Below are positions 53,761 through 61,614 of a stretch of 61,614 bases of DNA, one piece after another. Under the pieces are notes generated by a model. The model did not search any database. It worked only from the letters and a program-made list of their open reading frames with translations, and had not been told where the DNA came from. The first letter of the stretch is position 1. The number at the start of each line of letters is the position of its first letter. This stretch comes from Oscillospiraceae bacterium. Its GTDB lineage: Bacteria > Bacillota > Clostridia > Oscillospirales > Oscillospiraceae. The stretch covers positions 1-61,614 of the forward strand of contig SVLJ01000017.1 in assembly GCA_015067995.1 (NCBI GenBank), given 5' to 3'. A program made the position numbers and the translations under genes.

Positions 53761-54576
53761 TTATGATTGGCGGCAAACTACAGGAGCATCGACCAGTTCC
53801 CGATACAAAGCACGCACCACGTCCAGCGCAAAACCGTCCTCACCGAGGACACATTCTCTGATGACGCCATCCACAAAGCCCAGTTCCTGTGCCAGCAGAT
53901 ATGCCTCCTCCACCTCAGCCGCAGCCGGAAGAGCGCCCAAACAGGCGCACAGCCCCAGCGCTCCCCAGTTGGATACCGTGGCGATGACCAGCTTGTCCAC
54001 CGTTACCCGACAGGGTATCAGTGCCAGCTCCTTTCGAATCTGCTCCGCCAGATTGCCCATGCCAATCTCATTGCCGCCGTCACCGATACCGACGGAGGGC
54101 ACATCCGCCAGATCAAACAAGCGATCGATGGGTGCTGTATGCTCTGCGATGGAGATGCCGCACATATTAAGATACTCTCCATCCTCGTTTCTTCCGCACC
54201 GCTCCACCGAGATCAGGCCCACAGGCGCAAGCTCCCGCAACAGCGCTGCGAGTTCTCCCTCATCGGTCGCAGGTTCCACATATGTACAGGGTATCCCACC
54301 ACGCTCGAAGTAGCCACGGCACAGTCCGTCAGTCACCACTACCGGGCAAAACCCCAGCATCTGCAGTGCTTTTGCCAGCAGCAGCGTACCCGGCGGCCCA
54401 TCCGTTTCCGCATGCCCCGCCACATAGAATCCCGTGGTCAGCAGCACGGTTCCTCCTCGCGGCCAGCTGAGGATCAGCTCCGCCGCCTCCTGACAGAAAT
54501 CCTGCGGCATGTACGGCTGAAGAATGTCCATCCCCCGGCACGGATAGCGTAAAATCAGTTCTTCCACAACTCCCAT
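53761..54576 (-). CDS. DUF4392 protein, D-glutamate cyclase-like
   Basis: The protein has 271 residues. DUF4392 forms the C-terminal half of mammalian D-glutamate cyclase (DGLUCY), which converts D-glutamate to 5-oxo-D-proline. VLLTTGFYVAGHAETDGPPGT (about 45-65, as two segments), SVERCGRN and SVGIGDGGNEIGMGN (about 177-191) are the likely active-site loops. GGAGAAAGCCCGT is upstream of the ATG. It is the last gene of the six-gene operon, 26 bases after pxpA. Cyclase activity is inferred from the mammalian homologue. Confidence 0.88.
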   Translation of the reverse strand: MGVVEELILRYPCRGMDILQPYMPQDFCQEAAELILSWPRGGTVLLTTGFYVAGHAETDGPPGTLLLAKALQMLGFCPVVVTDGLCRGYFERGGIPCTYVEPATDEGELAALLRELAPVGLISVERCGRNEDGEYLNMCGISIAEHTAPIDRLFDLADVPSVGIGDGGNEIGMGNLAEQIRKELALIPCRVTVDKLVIATVSNWGALGLCACLGALPAAAEVEEAYLLAQELGFVDGVIRECVLGEDGFALDVVRALYRELVDAPVVCRQS

Positions 54577-54602
54577 ACGGGCTTTCTCCTATCTCCGGCA
54601 CA

Positions 54603-55376
54603 TCACACGGCCAGCATTTCCGTCAAGCAAATTACCTTCACATCATTTGCAGACAAAGCTTTTCGTATTTTTCTGGCAAACTCCACTGCCTTTTCTCCGT
54701 CACCGTGAAGGCAAACGGAATCTGCCTGAATGGAAATGGTGCTGCCGCCTCTGCTCTGCACCGTCCCCTGCAGCACCATCTGCAGAACCCGGGCAATGGC
54801 CTCTTCCTCATCGGTGATAACAGCCCCTTTCTGCCCTCTGGGCGTCAGAGAACCGTCATCCTCGTAGGCACGGTCGGCAAAGACTTCGCTGGCACAGCGA
54901 AGCCCCGCTTCCCGTCCTGCCTCCAGAAGGCAGCTGCCGGAGAGTCCCAACAGAATCAGCTCCGGATCTACCTCACAGATTCCCTGACAGATGGCCTCCG
55001 CCAGCCGCCGGTCTTTTGCGGCCATGTTGTACATGGCACCATGGGGCTTCACATGCTGCATCCGTACACCATTGGCCGTGCAGAATGCCTGCAGTGCACC
55101 GATCTGATACTGGACCATGGCCTGCACCTCTGACGGGGTGACATTCAGGTTTCGGCGTCCAAAGCCCACCAGATCCGGATAACCGGGGTGGGCGCCTACC
55201 GCCACGCCGTATTCTCTGGCCATGGCCACGGTTTTGGACATCACCAGAGGATCGGAGGCATGAAAGCCGCAGGCCACATTGGCAGAGGAGATGTGGGGGA
55301 TTACTGCCTGATCCATCCCCAGCGTATATGCGCCAAAGCTCTCGCCCAAATCACAATTCAAATCCACGTACTTCAT
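54603..55376 (-). CDS. pxpA: 5-oxoprolinase subunit A (LamB/YcsF)
   Basis: The protein has 257 residues. PxpA, with PxpBC, hydrolyses 5-oxo-L-proline to L-glutamate with ATP. DLNCDLGESFGAYTLGMD (6-23), ISSANVACGFHASDPLVM and VKPHGAMYNM mark the YcsF metal-dependent barrel. GAGGTGCGGAT precedes the ATG. The gene lies 9 bases after DUF1445 and is part of the same operon as pxpB and pxpC. Confidence 0.96.
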   Translation of the reverse strand: MKYVDLNCDLGESFGAYTLGMDQAVIPHISSANVACGFHASDPLVMSKTVAMAREYGVAVGAHPGYPDLVGFGRRNLNVTPSEVQAMVQYQIGALQAFCTANGVRMQHVKPHGAMYNMAAKDRRLAEAICQGICEVDPELILLGLSGSCLLEAGREAGLRCASEVFADRAYEDDGSLTPRGQKGAVITDEEEAIARVLQMVLQGTVQSRGGSTISIQADSVCLHGDGEKAVEFARKIRKALSANDVKVICLTEMLAV

Positions 55377-55385
55377 ATCCGCACC

Positions 55386-56156
55386 TCAGTACTTCAGATT
55401 CACATTCTTTACGTCCGTCACCAGCATGTGACCGGGTGCATGAGTAATGGCAAAGGCCGGCTTGCTGGCCATGAGCACTGCCTGTGGGGTAACACCGCAA
55501 GGCCAGAACACCGGGACCTCACCGGGACGGATGGTAACGCTGTCACCAAAATCCGGTGTGTGGATATCACGGATACCGATGGCGGCAGGCTCGCCGATAT
55601 GCACCGGCGCACCATGTACCTTGGGCATAGAGCCGGTAACCAGTACAGACTTGACGATCTGGTCATAAGGCAGCGGGCGCATGCTCACCACCATATTGCC
55701 CTGAAACACACCTGCCGGCTGACAGGGAATATTGGTGATATACATGGGTACATTGCGTCCCTCCTCTATGTGCCGTACAGACACATCCGCCTCCATCAGC
55801 TCCCCTTCAAAGGAGAAAGAACAGCCGATGAGAAAGCTCACCAGATCATCGCGCCAGAAGGCAGAAACATCGGTGTATTCTCCGGTCATAACACCGTGCT
55901 CATAGATACGGTAACGGGGAATATCCTTTGCAATATCCGCCCCCGGCGCGATCTCCTTCAGATACCGGCTGCCGGTATCCGAGACCTCCAGAATGGGGCA
56001 GGACTTGGGATTCCGCTGGGCAAACAGCAGAAAATCATAGGCCAGCTCCCGGGGAAGAATCACCAGATTGGCCTGTGCATAGCCGGGGCAAATACCGGCA
56101 GTAGGGCCGGTATGTCCGCCCTCCCGGACAATCTGACGAAATTCAGACGGCTTCAT
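55386..56156 (-). CDS. DUF1445 (YcsI/UPF0317) hydro-lyase-like protein
   Basis: The protein has 256 residues. DUF1445 is the N-terminal half of mammalian DGLUCY and is called a putative hydro-lyase in bacteria. GICPGYAQANLVILPRELA (26-44), FLLFAQRNPKSCPIL, FLIGCSFSFEGEL and VFWPCGVTPQ are conserved. GGAGG is 8 bases ahead of the ATG at 56156; another ATG one codon before is slightly close. With the nearby DUF4392 gene it makes up a split DGLUCY. Confidence 0.9.
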   Translation of the reverse strand: MKPSEFRQIVREGGHTGPTAGICPGYAQANLVILPRELAYDFLLFAQRNPKSCPILEVSDTGSRYLKEIAPGADIAKDIPRYRIYEHGVMTGEYTDVSAFWRDDLVSFLIGCSFSFEGELMEADVSVRHIEEGRNVPMYITNIPCQPAGVFQGNMVVSMRPLPYDQIVKSVLVTGSMPKVHGAPVHIGEPAAIGIRDIHTPDFGDSVTIRPGEVPVFWPCGVTPQAVLMASKPAFAITHAPGHMLVTDVKNVNLKY

Positions 56157-56188
56157 CATATACGCCTCCACAAATTATGTAAACCAAA

Positions 56189-57031
56189 TCACTTCATCGC
56201 ATTGTACATGGCAAGCCCCATCTGCTGGATCAGATGAACGGCCTTGGCCTTATTGGGCGTCTTGGTACATACAGCCATCACATACCGGCGACCATCCGGC
56301 AAGATAAAGATGCCGGTGTCATGGACAGCTCCCGCAGACTCCTTGCTGCCACCCTTGGATGCCACCACTATCTTACCTGCCGCAGGAGGTCTCAGGCAAT
56401 CCGCATAGGGATTGAGCCGCTCTGTGGTGGGCAGCAGCGCCTGAAGTCTGCCCAGGCGCTGACCGGCCATGATCTGCATGACCTTTTGGCACGACACGGG
56501 ACTGACGATGGTTCCGGCAGCGATTTTTTCCATCAGAACACCCAGATCGGCAGCCGTGGTAGCGTTGGGGATCAGCCCCTCCGGCATATCGGCGGGAGGC
56601 GGCCCCTTGTGTATCATTTTCTGCCAGATCCAAGTGCTGTCAAGGCCTTCTTCTTTACAGAAATCACGGACGCGCTCCATGCCCACAATATCAATAATCT
56701 GATTGGTGGCGATGTTATCGCTCATCACCATCATCAGAGTGGCAAGATCGAAAATGCTCATTTCCAGATCCGGCCGCAGAGACTGCAGGATGCCGGAACC
56801 GCCAACGCGGTTTTCCGGCTTCACCACCACCTTTTGGGCAAGATCCACCCTGCCCTGCTCTGCATCCTGAAAGAGAAGGCACAAAACAGGGATCTTGATG
56901 GTGCTGGCCGAGTAGACCTGATAATTCTCATTCCAGACAAAGCGTTCGCCGGTCTCCGGAACGGAGACGTAGAGACCGCATTCGCCCTCTACTTCTTTGC
57001 AAAGTCGGGTCAGTTCTTCCACTGGTATCAT
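56189..57031 (-). CDS. cytosolic class A beta-lactamase-like serine hydrolase
   Basis: The protein has 280 residues and no signal peptide or membrane anchor. The SxxK motif STIK (Ser43-Lys46), SDN (104-106) and a KGG triad (226-228) define the beta-lactamase/DD-peptidase fold of class A (PF13354 type). I cannot find a Glu equivalent to the deacylating Glu166 in the expected loop, so antibiotic hydrolysis is doubtful. AAGGAGG lies 8 bases before the ATG at 57031. It lies between pxpC and the DUF1445 gene in the operon, implying a cytosolic substrate related to 5-oxoproline, a gamma-lactam. Confidence 0.85.
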   Translation of the reverse strand: MIPVEELTRLCKEVEGECGLYVSVPETGERFVWNENYQVYSASTIKIPVLCLLFQDAEQGRVDLAQKVVVKPENRVGGSGILQSLRPDLEMSIFDLATLMMVMSDNIATNQIIDIVGMERVRDFCKEEGLDSTWIWQKMIHKGPPPADMPEGLIPNATTAADLGVLMEKIAAGTIVSPVSCQKVMQIMAGQRLGRLQALLPTTERLNPYADCLRPPAAGKIVVASKGGSKESAGAVHDTGIFILPDGRRYVMAVCTKTPNKAKAVHLIQQMGLAMYNAMK

Positions 57032-57051
57032 ACGTTCTTCCTCCTTGTTTT

Positions 57052-57972
57052 TCAGATACGATGCAGCCAAGTCAGCCAGCGCTGCTTCCGCAGAAGTCGC
57101 TGGGCTTCCTGTACCGAAACTGGTTTCAGTCTGATCTCTCCGCCCGGCTTCAACTGGGCCAGCTTGGGTAAGTCCGCAGAGCACACCGTTCCCACCTTGG
57201 CATAACCACCGGTGGTCTGCCGGTCTGCCATAAGAATAATCGGTTGTCCGGCGGATGTGACCTGAATGGACCCCAGTGCAATACCATCTGAAACGATATC
57301 GGAACCGGAGATGGTTTCCACCGCCGGGCCTTCCAGTCGAAGTCCCATACGATCCGAGCTGGTGGAGACGGTGTAGGCGCTCCCCCAGAGCGTATCCAGT
57401 CCCCTCTGTGTAAACAGGTCATCCTGCGGACCGGGAATCACCCGCACCGTTACAGACTGGGAAAGCTCCGGCTTCTTTGCCGCTTTCTTTCGAGCTGCCT
57501 TGCCTGCTGCCGCAGTTTCCAACACATCACCCCGCTTCAGGGCGCGGCCTTCCACACCGCCCAGCTGACATTTCAGGTTGGTGGAACGGCTACCCATGAC
57601 CACCGGCACATCTATACCGCCGGATACGGCCAGATAGCCGCGGCAGCCGGTTTTGGCCACTCCCATAGTCAGTGTTTGGTTCGCCAGTACAGAATAGGCC
57701 ACATACGTTTCCAGCGGCGTTCCGTTTAGCTGCGCGCCCATATCCGCTCCGGTAAGCGCAATGATACAGTCGCCTTCAAAACGAATGGTCGGCCCCATGA
57801 GAGTGGATTCCAGAACCGCTTCGCCGTTCCGGTTGCCCACCAGCCTGTTGGCTGTCTCATAGGCCGTCTGATCCATGGCGCCGGAGGGGCCGATTCCATA
57901 GGCCATATAGCCGAATCTGCCACGATCCTGCACCGTGGTCAGCGGGCCGGAATTCAGAACCTGCAGCTTCAC
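57052..57972 (-). CDS. pxpC: 5-oxoprolinase subunit C
   Basis: This is the biotin-dependent-carboxyltransferase-type subunit of PxpABC, 306 residues. Conserved VLNSGPLTTVQDRGRFGYMAYG (5-26, in two halves), GPSGAMDQTAY, AVSGGIDVPVVMGSRSTN and QTTGGYAKVGTV are present. The ATG overlaps the pxpB stop by four bases. It pairs with PxpB to carry out the ATP-dependent step. Confidence 0.95.
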   Translation of the reverse strand: MKLQVLNSGPLTTVQDRGRFGYMAYGIGPSGAMDQTAYETANRLVGNRNGEAVLESTLMGPTIRFEGDCIIALTGADMGAQLNGTPLETYVAYSVLANQTLTMGVAKTGCRGYLAVSGGIDVPVVMGSRSTNLKCQLGGVEGRALKRGDVLETAAAGKAARKKAAKKPELSQSVTVRVIPGPQDDLFTQRGLDTLWGSAYTVSTSSDRMGLRLEGPAVETISGSDIVSDGIALGSIQVTSAGQPIILMADRQTTGGYAKVGTVCSADLPKLAQLKPGGEIRLKPVSVQEAQRLLRKQRWLTWLHRI

Positions 57973-58658
57973 AGCAGTCCCCCCTTCCGCGCACCTTCTT
58001 CATAGGCTTCACGGGAAACCGGGACAAAACGAATATATTGCCCGGCGCGGCAGAGAATGGGTTCCGCTCGATTGGGGTCGTAGAATTTCAGATAGGTACG
58101 CCCCAGGATTCGCCAGCCGCCGGGACTGGCTACAGGGTACACGCCGGTCTGACTGCCACCAATACCCACAGAGCCCGGTTCAATGCGGGTTCGGGGCGTT
58201 TCCAGCCGAGGAACGCAGATCCGTTTGTCCAGACCACCTAAATAAACAAAGCCAGGCAAAAAACCCATCATGTAGATTTGATAGTCCACACCGCTGTGGA
58301 TAGCAATGATCTCCTCACGGGAAAGACCTGTCAGAGCCGTCATTCCATCCAGATCCGGGCCGTCATAGCAGCACGGCACCTGCAGTACAGTCTTCTCTGC
58401 CGCCAGCCCCGCCTCTGTGACGGGACGGTACTGCCTCAGCTTGCGCATCAACGCAGCATAAGAGAGCTTTTCCGGATCATAAAACACCATCAGCGACCGG
58501 AATGTAGGCAGCACCTCCCTCACGCCGGGAATCCTGTTCTCTTCCAGCCAACGTGCCATATCATGAACGCACTGATTGACGGCCTCATCCACTTCCCTGC
58601 CAAACTCCACCACCAACGCGGAATCTCCGGCCGGTAAAAAGCGAACCTCAGATTTCAT
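57969..58658 (-). CDS. pxpB: 5-oxoprolinase subunit B
   Basis: This is the allophanate-hydrolase subunit 1-type (KipI-like) subunit, 229 residues. FLPAGDSALVVEFG (6-19), VPCCYDG, MGFLPGFVYLGGLD (about 138-151) and GSVGIGGSQTGVYPVASPGGW match. AAGGAGG is 6 bases ahead of the ATG at 58658, favouring it over a longer frame. It is the first gene of the operon. In Bacillus homologous KipI/KipA proteins also touch the sporulation phosphorelay. Confidence 0.95.
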   Translation of the reverse strand: MKSEVRFLPAGDSALVVEFGREVDEAVNQCVHDMARWLEENRIPGVREVLPTFRSLMVFYDPEKLSYAALMRKLRQYRPVTEAGLAAEKTVLQVPCCYDGPDLDGMTALTGLSREEIIAIHSGVDYQIYMMGFLPGFVYLGGLDKRICVPRLETPRTRIEPGSVGIGGSQTGVYPVASPGGWRILGRTYLKFYDPNRAEPILCRAGQYIRFVPVSREAYEEGARKGGLL

Positions 58659-58708
58659 TCTGCTCCTCCTTTCTGGCATTTCCTTAATTTCGAATCTTTT
58701 CTATCTTT

Positions 58709-58737
58709 ATCATAAGACTGCAAAAAACAATAGTCAA
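58709..58737 (-). promoter_or_regulatory. promoter of the pxp operon
   Basis: On the minus strand TTGACT (58732-58737), 17 bases, TATGAT (58709-58714). The divergent regulator has a TATAAT-like -10 (58754-58759) on the plus strand, so the two promoters are close together. Confidence 0.65.
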
Positions 58738-58793
58738 ACTGTTATATTTTGTGTATAATACAGATATATGCCTGTAATACAAGAGGTAAATAC

Positions 58794-59723
58794 ATGAATT
58801 TTAAAAGCATCGACTATTTTCTCACCGTTGTGCAGGAGCAGAGCATTACAAAAGCCGCCTCTCTTCTCCACATCACACAGCAAACACTCAGCGCAGATAT
58901 CGCAGCGTTAGAGCGCGAACTGGGACACACGCTGTTTCTGCGGCGTGTCCCCCTGCAGCTAACCTATGCGGGAGAAATTTTTCTGCGCTATGCTACGGAA
59001 TTTCAGCAAAGCCGCCGCACCATGGAACGGGAATTTTCAGATATCTCCGGCAGTCAAAAAGGGATCTTGCGGGTGGGTGTTTCCTTCGCCAGAGGCCACG
59101 CCCTGATGCCCCGGCTGATTGCTGCATTTCAGCAGCAATACCCTCAGATGGAGATCCATCTTATAGAGGCACCCAACCATCAGCTGCATCAGCATTTGCA
59201 GGATGGCGATGTAGATCTGGCCATTGCCAATCTTCCCCAGTCCGCCAACACGGTACTGCGCCCCTTTTATCGGGAGCGTTGGGTGCTGTTGATCGCAGAC
59301 CGGCTTCTGGAGCAGATTTACGGTGCAGAAAAGGAGTCCGTACTGCACCAGCTTATGGCCGGCGACTATGCGCCTCTCGCCCGCTGCCCCTTTGCTATGG
59401 GCATTCCGGATGATATTGGCGGCAGCTTCGGCAGACAATTTCTGCGTCGGCAGCGGCTGCAGCCACCTGTCAAAGCGCAGTCGGAGAATCTGGACACACT
59501 GCTGGATCTGTGCGCTATGGGAATCGGCGCATGCTTCGCGCCAAGCAACCTGATTCCGGACACCTTCTCTTGCCTTCACAGGATACAGCTGCCGGACTCG
59601 GAGTACCAGCTGTACTTCGGTGCAAAAAAAGGCGGCTACCAATGGCAGATGGTAGACGCTTTCGTAGACACTGCTCTCCGCTGTTTTCCAGAGATAACGG
59701 CCAACACGTATGATAAAGCATAA
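58794..59723 (+). CDS. LysR-family regulator divergent from the pxp operon
   Basis: The protein has 309 residues, with a winged helix (SITKAASLLHITQQTLSADI, about 17-36) and an effector domain. Divergence and the shared 135-base promoter region suggest that it controls the 5-oxoproline/D-glutamate operon, probably sensing one of its substrates. AGAGGT lies 7 bases before the ATG at 58794. Effector unknown. Confidence 0.9.
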   Translation: MNFKSIDYFLTVVQEQSITKAASLLHITQQTLSADIAALERELGHTLFLRRVPLQLTYAGEIFLRYATEFQQSRRTMEREFSDISGSQKGILRVGVSFARGHALMPRLIAAFQQQYPQMEIHLIEAPNHQLHQHLQDGDVDLAIANLPQSANTVLRPFYRERWVLLIADRLLEQIYGAEKESVLHQLMAGDYAPLARCPFAMGIPDDIGGSFGRQFLRRQRLQPPVKAQSENLDTLLDLCAMGIGACFAPSNLIPDTFSCLHRIQLPDSEYQLYFGAKKGGYQWQMVDAFVDTALRCFPEITANTYDKA

Positions 59724-59756
59724 AAAATCGTCCGTGGAAATCCACGGACGATTTTT
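59723..59756. terminator. bidirectional terminator
   Basis: A 16-bp stem (59723-59738 with 59741-59756) with A5/T5 ends, between the lysR and rplL. Confidence 0.92.
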
Positions 59757-59775
59757 ATCGAATGGGGGAAGTAAA

Positions 59776-60144
59776 TTACTTCAGCTCGACCTTGCCGCCG
59801 ACCTCTTCGATCTTGGCCTTCAGCTCCTCAGCGTCAGCCTTGGAAACGCCTTCCTTCAGAGTGGAGGGAGTGCCCTCGACGGTAGCCTTAGCCTCAGCCA
59901 GGCCCTGGCCGGTGATCTCGCGAACGACCTTGATGACCTTGATCTTGGCAGCAGCGTCGAAGCCGGTCAGAACGACGTCGAACTCGGTCTTCTCCTCAAC
60001 AGCGGGAGCGGCAGCAGCAGCGGGAGCGGCCATAGCGGCAGCAGAAACGCCGAACTCCTCCTCCAGAGCGTGAACCAGCTCGGACAGCTCCAGGACGGTC
60101 AGAGTCTTGATCTCTTCGATCATAGCAGTAATCTTCTCAGACAT
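59776..60144 (-). CDS. rplL: ribosomal protein bL12 (L7/L12)
   Basis: This stalk protein recruits translation GTPases. The 122 residues show the N-terminal dimerisation domain, the Ala-rich hinge (about 38-52), and the C-terminal [25 protein letters not shown] start, ending GKVELK. It lies 48 bases after rplJ and is strongly codon-biased. Confidence 0.98.
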   Translation of the reverse strand: MSEKITAMIEEIKTLTVLELSELVHALEEEFGVSAAAMAAPAAAAAPAVEEKTEFDVVLTGFDAAAKIKVIKVVREITGQGLAEAKATVEGTPSTLKEGVSKADAEELKAKIEEVGGKVELK

Positions 60145-60192
60145 GTGTATTGCCTCCTAATCGTAAATTATAATGAATAGTGATGTGCCGAA

Positions 60193-60723
60193 TTATTCGG
60201 CGACAGGTGCGGCCTCGTCGGCAGGAGCGCCCATCTTCTCGGCGATCTGCTTCAGGACGACAGCCAGACCGGTGATGGGTGCCAGCATGGTACCCAGGAC
60301 CTGAGCCTGCAGGACAGGCAGTGCGGGGATAGAAGCCAGGGACTCGATGGTAGCCAGGTCGATAACCTTGCCTTCCATGAAGCCGCCCTTGATCTCAAAC
60401 TTACCGTTGAGCTTCTTGGCGTACTCGGACATGACGCGTGCGGGAGCGATCACATCGCTGTCGCACAGAGCCAGAGACGTGGTGCCGTTCAGCACACCAT
60501 CCAGCTCACCCAGACCGTTGTTGTTGAAAGCGAAGCGCAGCAGAGTGTTCTTGACAACAGCATAGTCGATTTCGTTCTCGCGGCATGCCTTGCGGAGCGC
60601 GGTATCTTCCTCGACGGTGATGCCCTTGTAGTCAACGATCACGCCTGCGGCGGCCTTCTGAACCTTCTCGGTCAGCTGGGCGACGATGGCCTGCTTCTCG
60701 CTTAAGACTTTTGCGTTAGGCAT
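60193..60723 (-). CDS. rplJ: ribosomal protein uL10
   Basis: L10 anchors L12 dimers to the 50S subunit. The 176 residues start MPNAKVLSEKQ; AAGVIVDYKGITVEEDTALR and VVKNTLLRFAF are typical, with an Ala/Glu-rich C-terminal L12-binding helix. GGAGGTG precedes the ATG at 60723; the frame upstream (to 60813) lies in the leader. Confidence 0.98.
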   Translation of the reverse strand: MPNAKVLSEKQAIVAQLTEKVQKAAAGVIVDYKGITVEEDTALRKACRENEIDYAVVKNTLLRFAFNNNGLGELDGVLNGTTSLALCDSDVIAPARVMSEYAKKLNGKFEIKGGFMEGKVIDLATIESLASIPALPVLQAQVLGTMLAPITGLAVVLKQIAEKMGAPADEAAPVAE

Positions 60724-60760
60724 TCTTGGTTTCACCTCCATTGGAATTGTCGGTGCGTTC

Positions 60761-60875
60761 AAAAAGGAAACCGTCCTTGTGCACAAAGACACAAGGACGG
60801 ATAGCAATCTCACGATTTGCCGTCCTCGGCAGGATTTACGGCTTTTGCCACCTGCTGTCTTTGGAACGCATCAAG
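60761..60875 (-). promoter_or_regulatory. L10 leader (autoregulatory mRNA structure) with attenuator
   Basis: Upstream of rplJ the minus-strand RNA contains CAAAGACAGCAGGTGGC (60851-60867), the conserved core of the Firmicute L10 leader bound by the L10-L12 complex. It is followed by CCGTCCTTGTG/CACAAGGACGG (60771-60800), a 12-bp hairpin with a T-run, which is a transcription attenuator. Excess L10/L12 is expected to stop expression. Confidence 0.85.
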
Positions 60876-60946
60876 TATTATATCAAACCGTCAGAATTTG
60901 TCAATAGCAAATTCCTTGGATTAGATATCTTTTTCTGGTCTGAAAA

Positions 60947-61614
60947 TCAGATCAGCTTGCTGGTGTTCATCTTAACACCGGGGCCCATGGTAGAAGCGGC
61001 GACGCAGCTGCGGATATACTGACCCTTGGCAGCGGCGGGCTTGGCCTTCACAATAGCACCGATCAAAGCGTTGTAGTTGTCCATCAGCTTCTCGGGGCCG
61101 AAGGAAACCTTACCGATGGGGCAGTGGATGATGTTGGTCTTGTCCAGACGATACTCGATCTTACCGGCCTTGACTTCCTTAACAGCCTTGGCAACATCGG
61201 GAGTAACGGTACCGGCCTTGGGAGAGGGCATCAGACCCTTGGGGCCCAGGACCTTACCGAGGCGGCCGACAACGCCCATCATGTCAGGGCTTGCCACAAC
61301 CACGTCGAAATCGAACCAGTTTTCCTTCTGGATCTTCTCGACCATGTCCATATCGCCGACATAGTCAGCGCCGGCCTCGCGGGCAGCTTCGGCCTTGTCG
61401 CCCTTGGCGAACACCAGAACGCGGACGGTCTTGCCGGTGCCGTGGGGCAGCACGATGGCGCCACGGACCTGCTGATCGGCGTGACGAGAGTCAACGCCCA
61501 GCTTCACATGCAGCTCAACGGTCTCGTCGAACTTAGCGGAAGCGGTCTTGCAAACGAGTGCCATGGCCTCTGCGGCTTCGTACTGAACGCTCTTGTCGAT
61601 CAGCTTGGCACTAT
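60947..61614 (-). CDS. rplA: ribosomal protein uL1, N-terminus beyond the window
   Basis: The open frame continues past the right edge; the ATG at 61564 is internal (preceded by ...[16 protein letters not shown]). The 3' 220 or so codons encode the L1 core: [39 protein letters not shown] and [24 protein letters not shown]1 binds 23S rRNA at the L1 stalk and represses its own mRNA in many bacteria. The order rplA-rplJ-rplL is the usual bacterial ribosomal cluster. Confidence 0.98.
   Translation of the reverse strand, partial: SAKLIDKSVQYEAAEAMALVCKTASAKFDETVELHVKLGVDSRHADQQVRGAIVLPHGTGKTVRVLVFAKGDKAEAAREAGADYVGDMDMVEKIQKENWFDFDVVVASPDMMGVVGRLGKVLGPKGLMPSPKAGTVTPDVAKAVKEVKAGKIEYRLDKTNIIHCPIGKVSFGPEKLMDNYNALIGAIVKAKPAAAKGQYIRSCVAASTMGPGVKMNTSKLI

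Noticed and set aside
1..61614. Insertion sequences, prophage genes, integrase/att sites, CRISPR arrays or tRNA genes
   Set aside because: No transposase, integrase, phage structural protein, regular repeat-spacer array or cloverleaf sequence was found on either strand.

Overview
The window looks like the chromosome of a spore-forming, anaerobic, fairly GC-rich (55-60% by eye) Firmicute. Oscillospiraceae or a close relative of the Flavonifractor/Oscillibacter/Lawsonibacter type is my best guess. The reasons are spmA/spmB and a YaaH-like spore hydrolase, a 2-oxoacid:ferredoxin oxidoreductase and a 2x[4Fe-4S] ferredoxin, two 2-hydroxyacyl-CoA-dehydratase activase-type proteins, the CtsR/McsA/ClpC stress operon, a clostridial zinc-ribbon AbrB, and low-GC-type promoters and AGGAGG ribosome binding sites. 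I see no prophage, insertion sequence, CRISPR array or tRNA gene. Almost every transcription unit is closed by a clear hairpin, often bidirectional.

Layout. 1-4 kb: end of a pyruvate/2-oxoacid:ferredoxin oxidoreductase beta subunit, a P-loop ATPase, an unrecognised membrane protein and Ogt. 4-7.7 kb: clpC-mcsA-ctsR (minus strand) behind a promoter bracketed by two CtsR boxes; mcsB is absent. 7.8-16 kb: ferredoxin, TrmN6-RsmI, AbrB, SpmA-SpmB, a nucleotidyltransferase-like/DUF5662 pair, an orphan ORF, a LysR regulator, YaaH and cytidine deaminase. 16-21.6 kb: TPM-domain protein, TelA and XpaC in one unit, then DUF6512, a DUF4349 lipoprotein and a 54-residue membrane peptide. 22-28.4 kb: Cys-rich FMN dehydrogenase, a DUF2156-GNAT fusion, an NSS transporter, and a LysR regulator divergent from malonate transporter madLM. 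28.5-33.2 kb: pstS-pstC-pstA-pstB-phoU-HD phosphate operon. 33-45.4 kb: cysteine desulfidase family protein, CarD, an E2-like acyltransferase, the two activase-type proteins, QueH-PlsY, and pheB(ACT)-hom-lysC. 45.6-53.6 kb: class A penicillin-binding protein, DUF1292, a probable 6S RNA, a parvulin foldase, TcdA-DUF554 and DegV. 53.7-59.7 kb: a six-gene 5-oxoproline/D-glutamate operon with a divergent LysR regulator. 59.8 kb to the end: rplL, rplJ with its L10 leader, and partial rplA.

Most unusual content. (1) The phosphate-binding lipoprotein PstS is circularly permuted: the half that is normally C-terminal follows the lipobox, and the normally N-terminal half comes last. (2) The pxpB-pxpC-serine hydrolase-DUF1445-pxpA-DUF4392 operon unites bacterial 5-oxoprolinase with the two halves of mammalian D-glutamate cyclase, and contains a cytosolic beta-lactamase-fold protein without an obvious general-base Glu. 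Together these genes suggest a D-glutamate to 5-oxoproline to L-glutamate route. (3) The CtsR operon has lost mcsB, and its McsA has lost the second zinc module. Smaller oddities are a 2-oxoacid-dehydrogenase-type acyltransferase without its catalytic motif, a tandem P-loop ATPase with a dead second site, a long perfect palindrome upstream of degV, and an open frame with a membrane segment running into telA.
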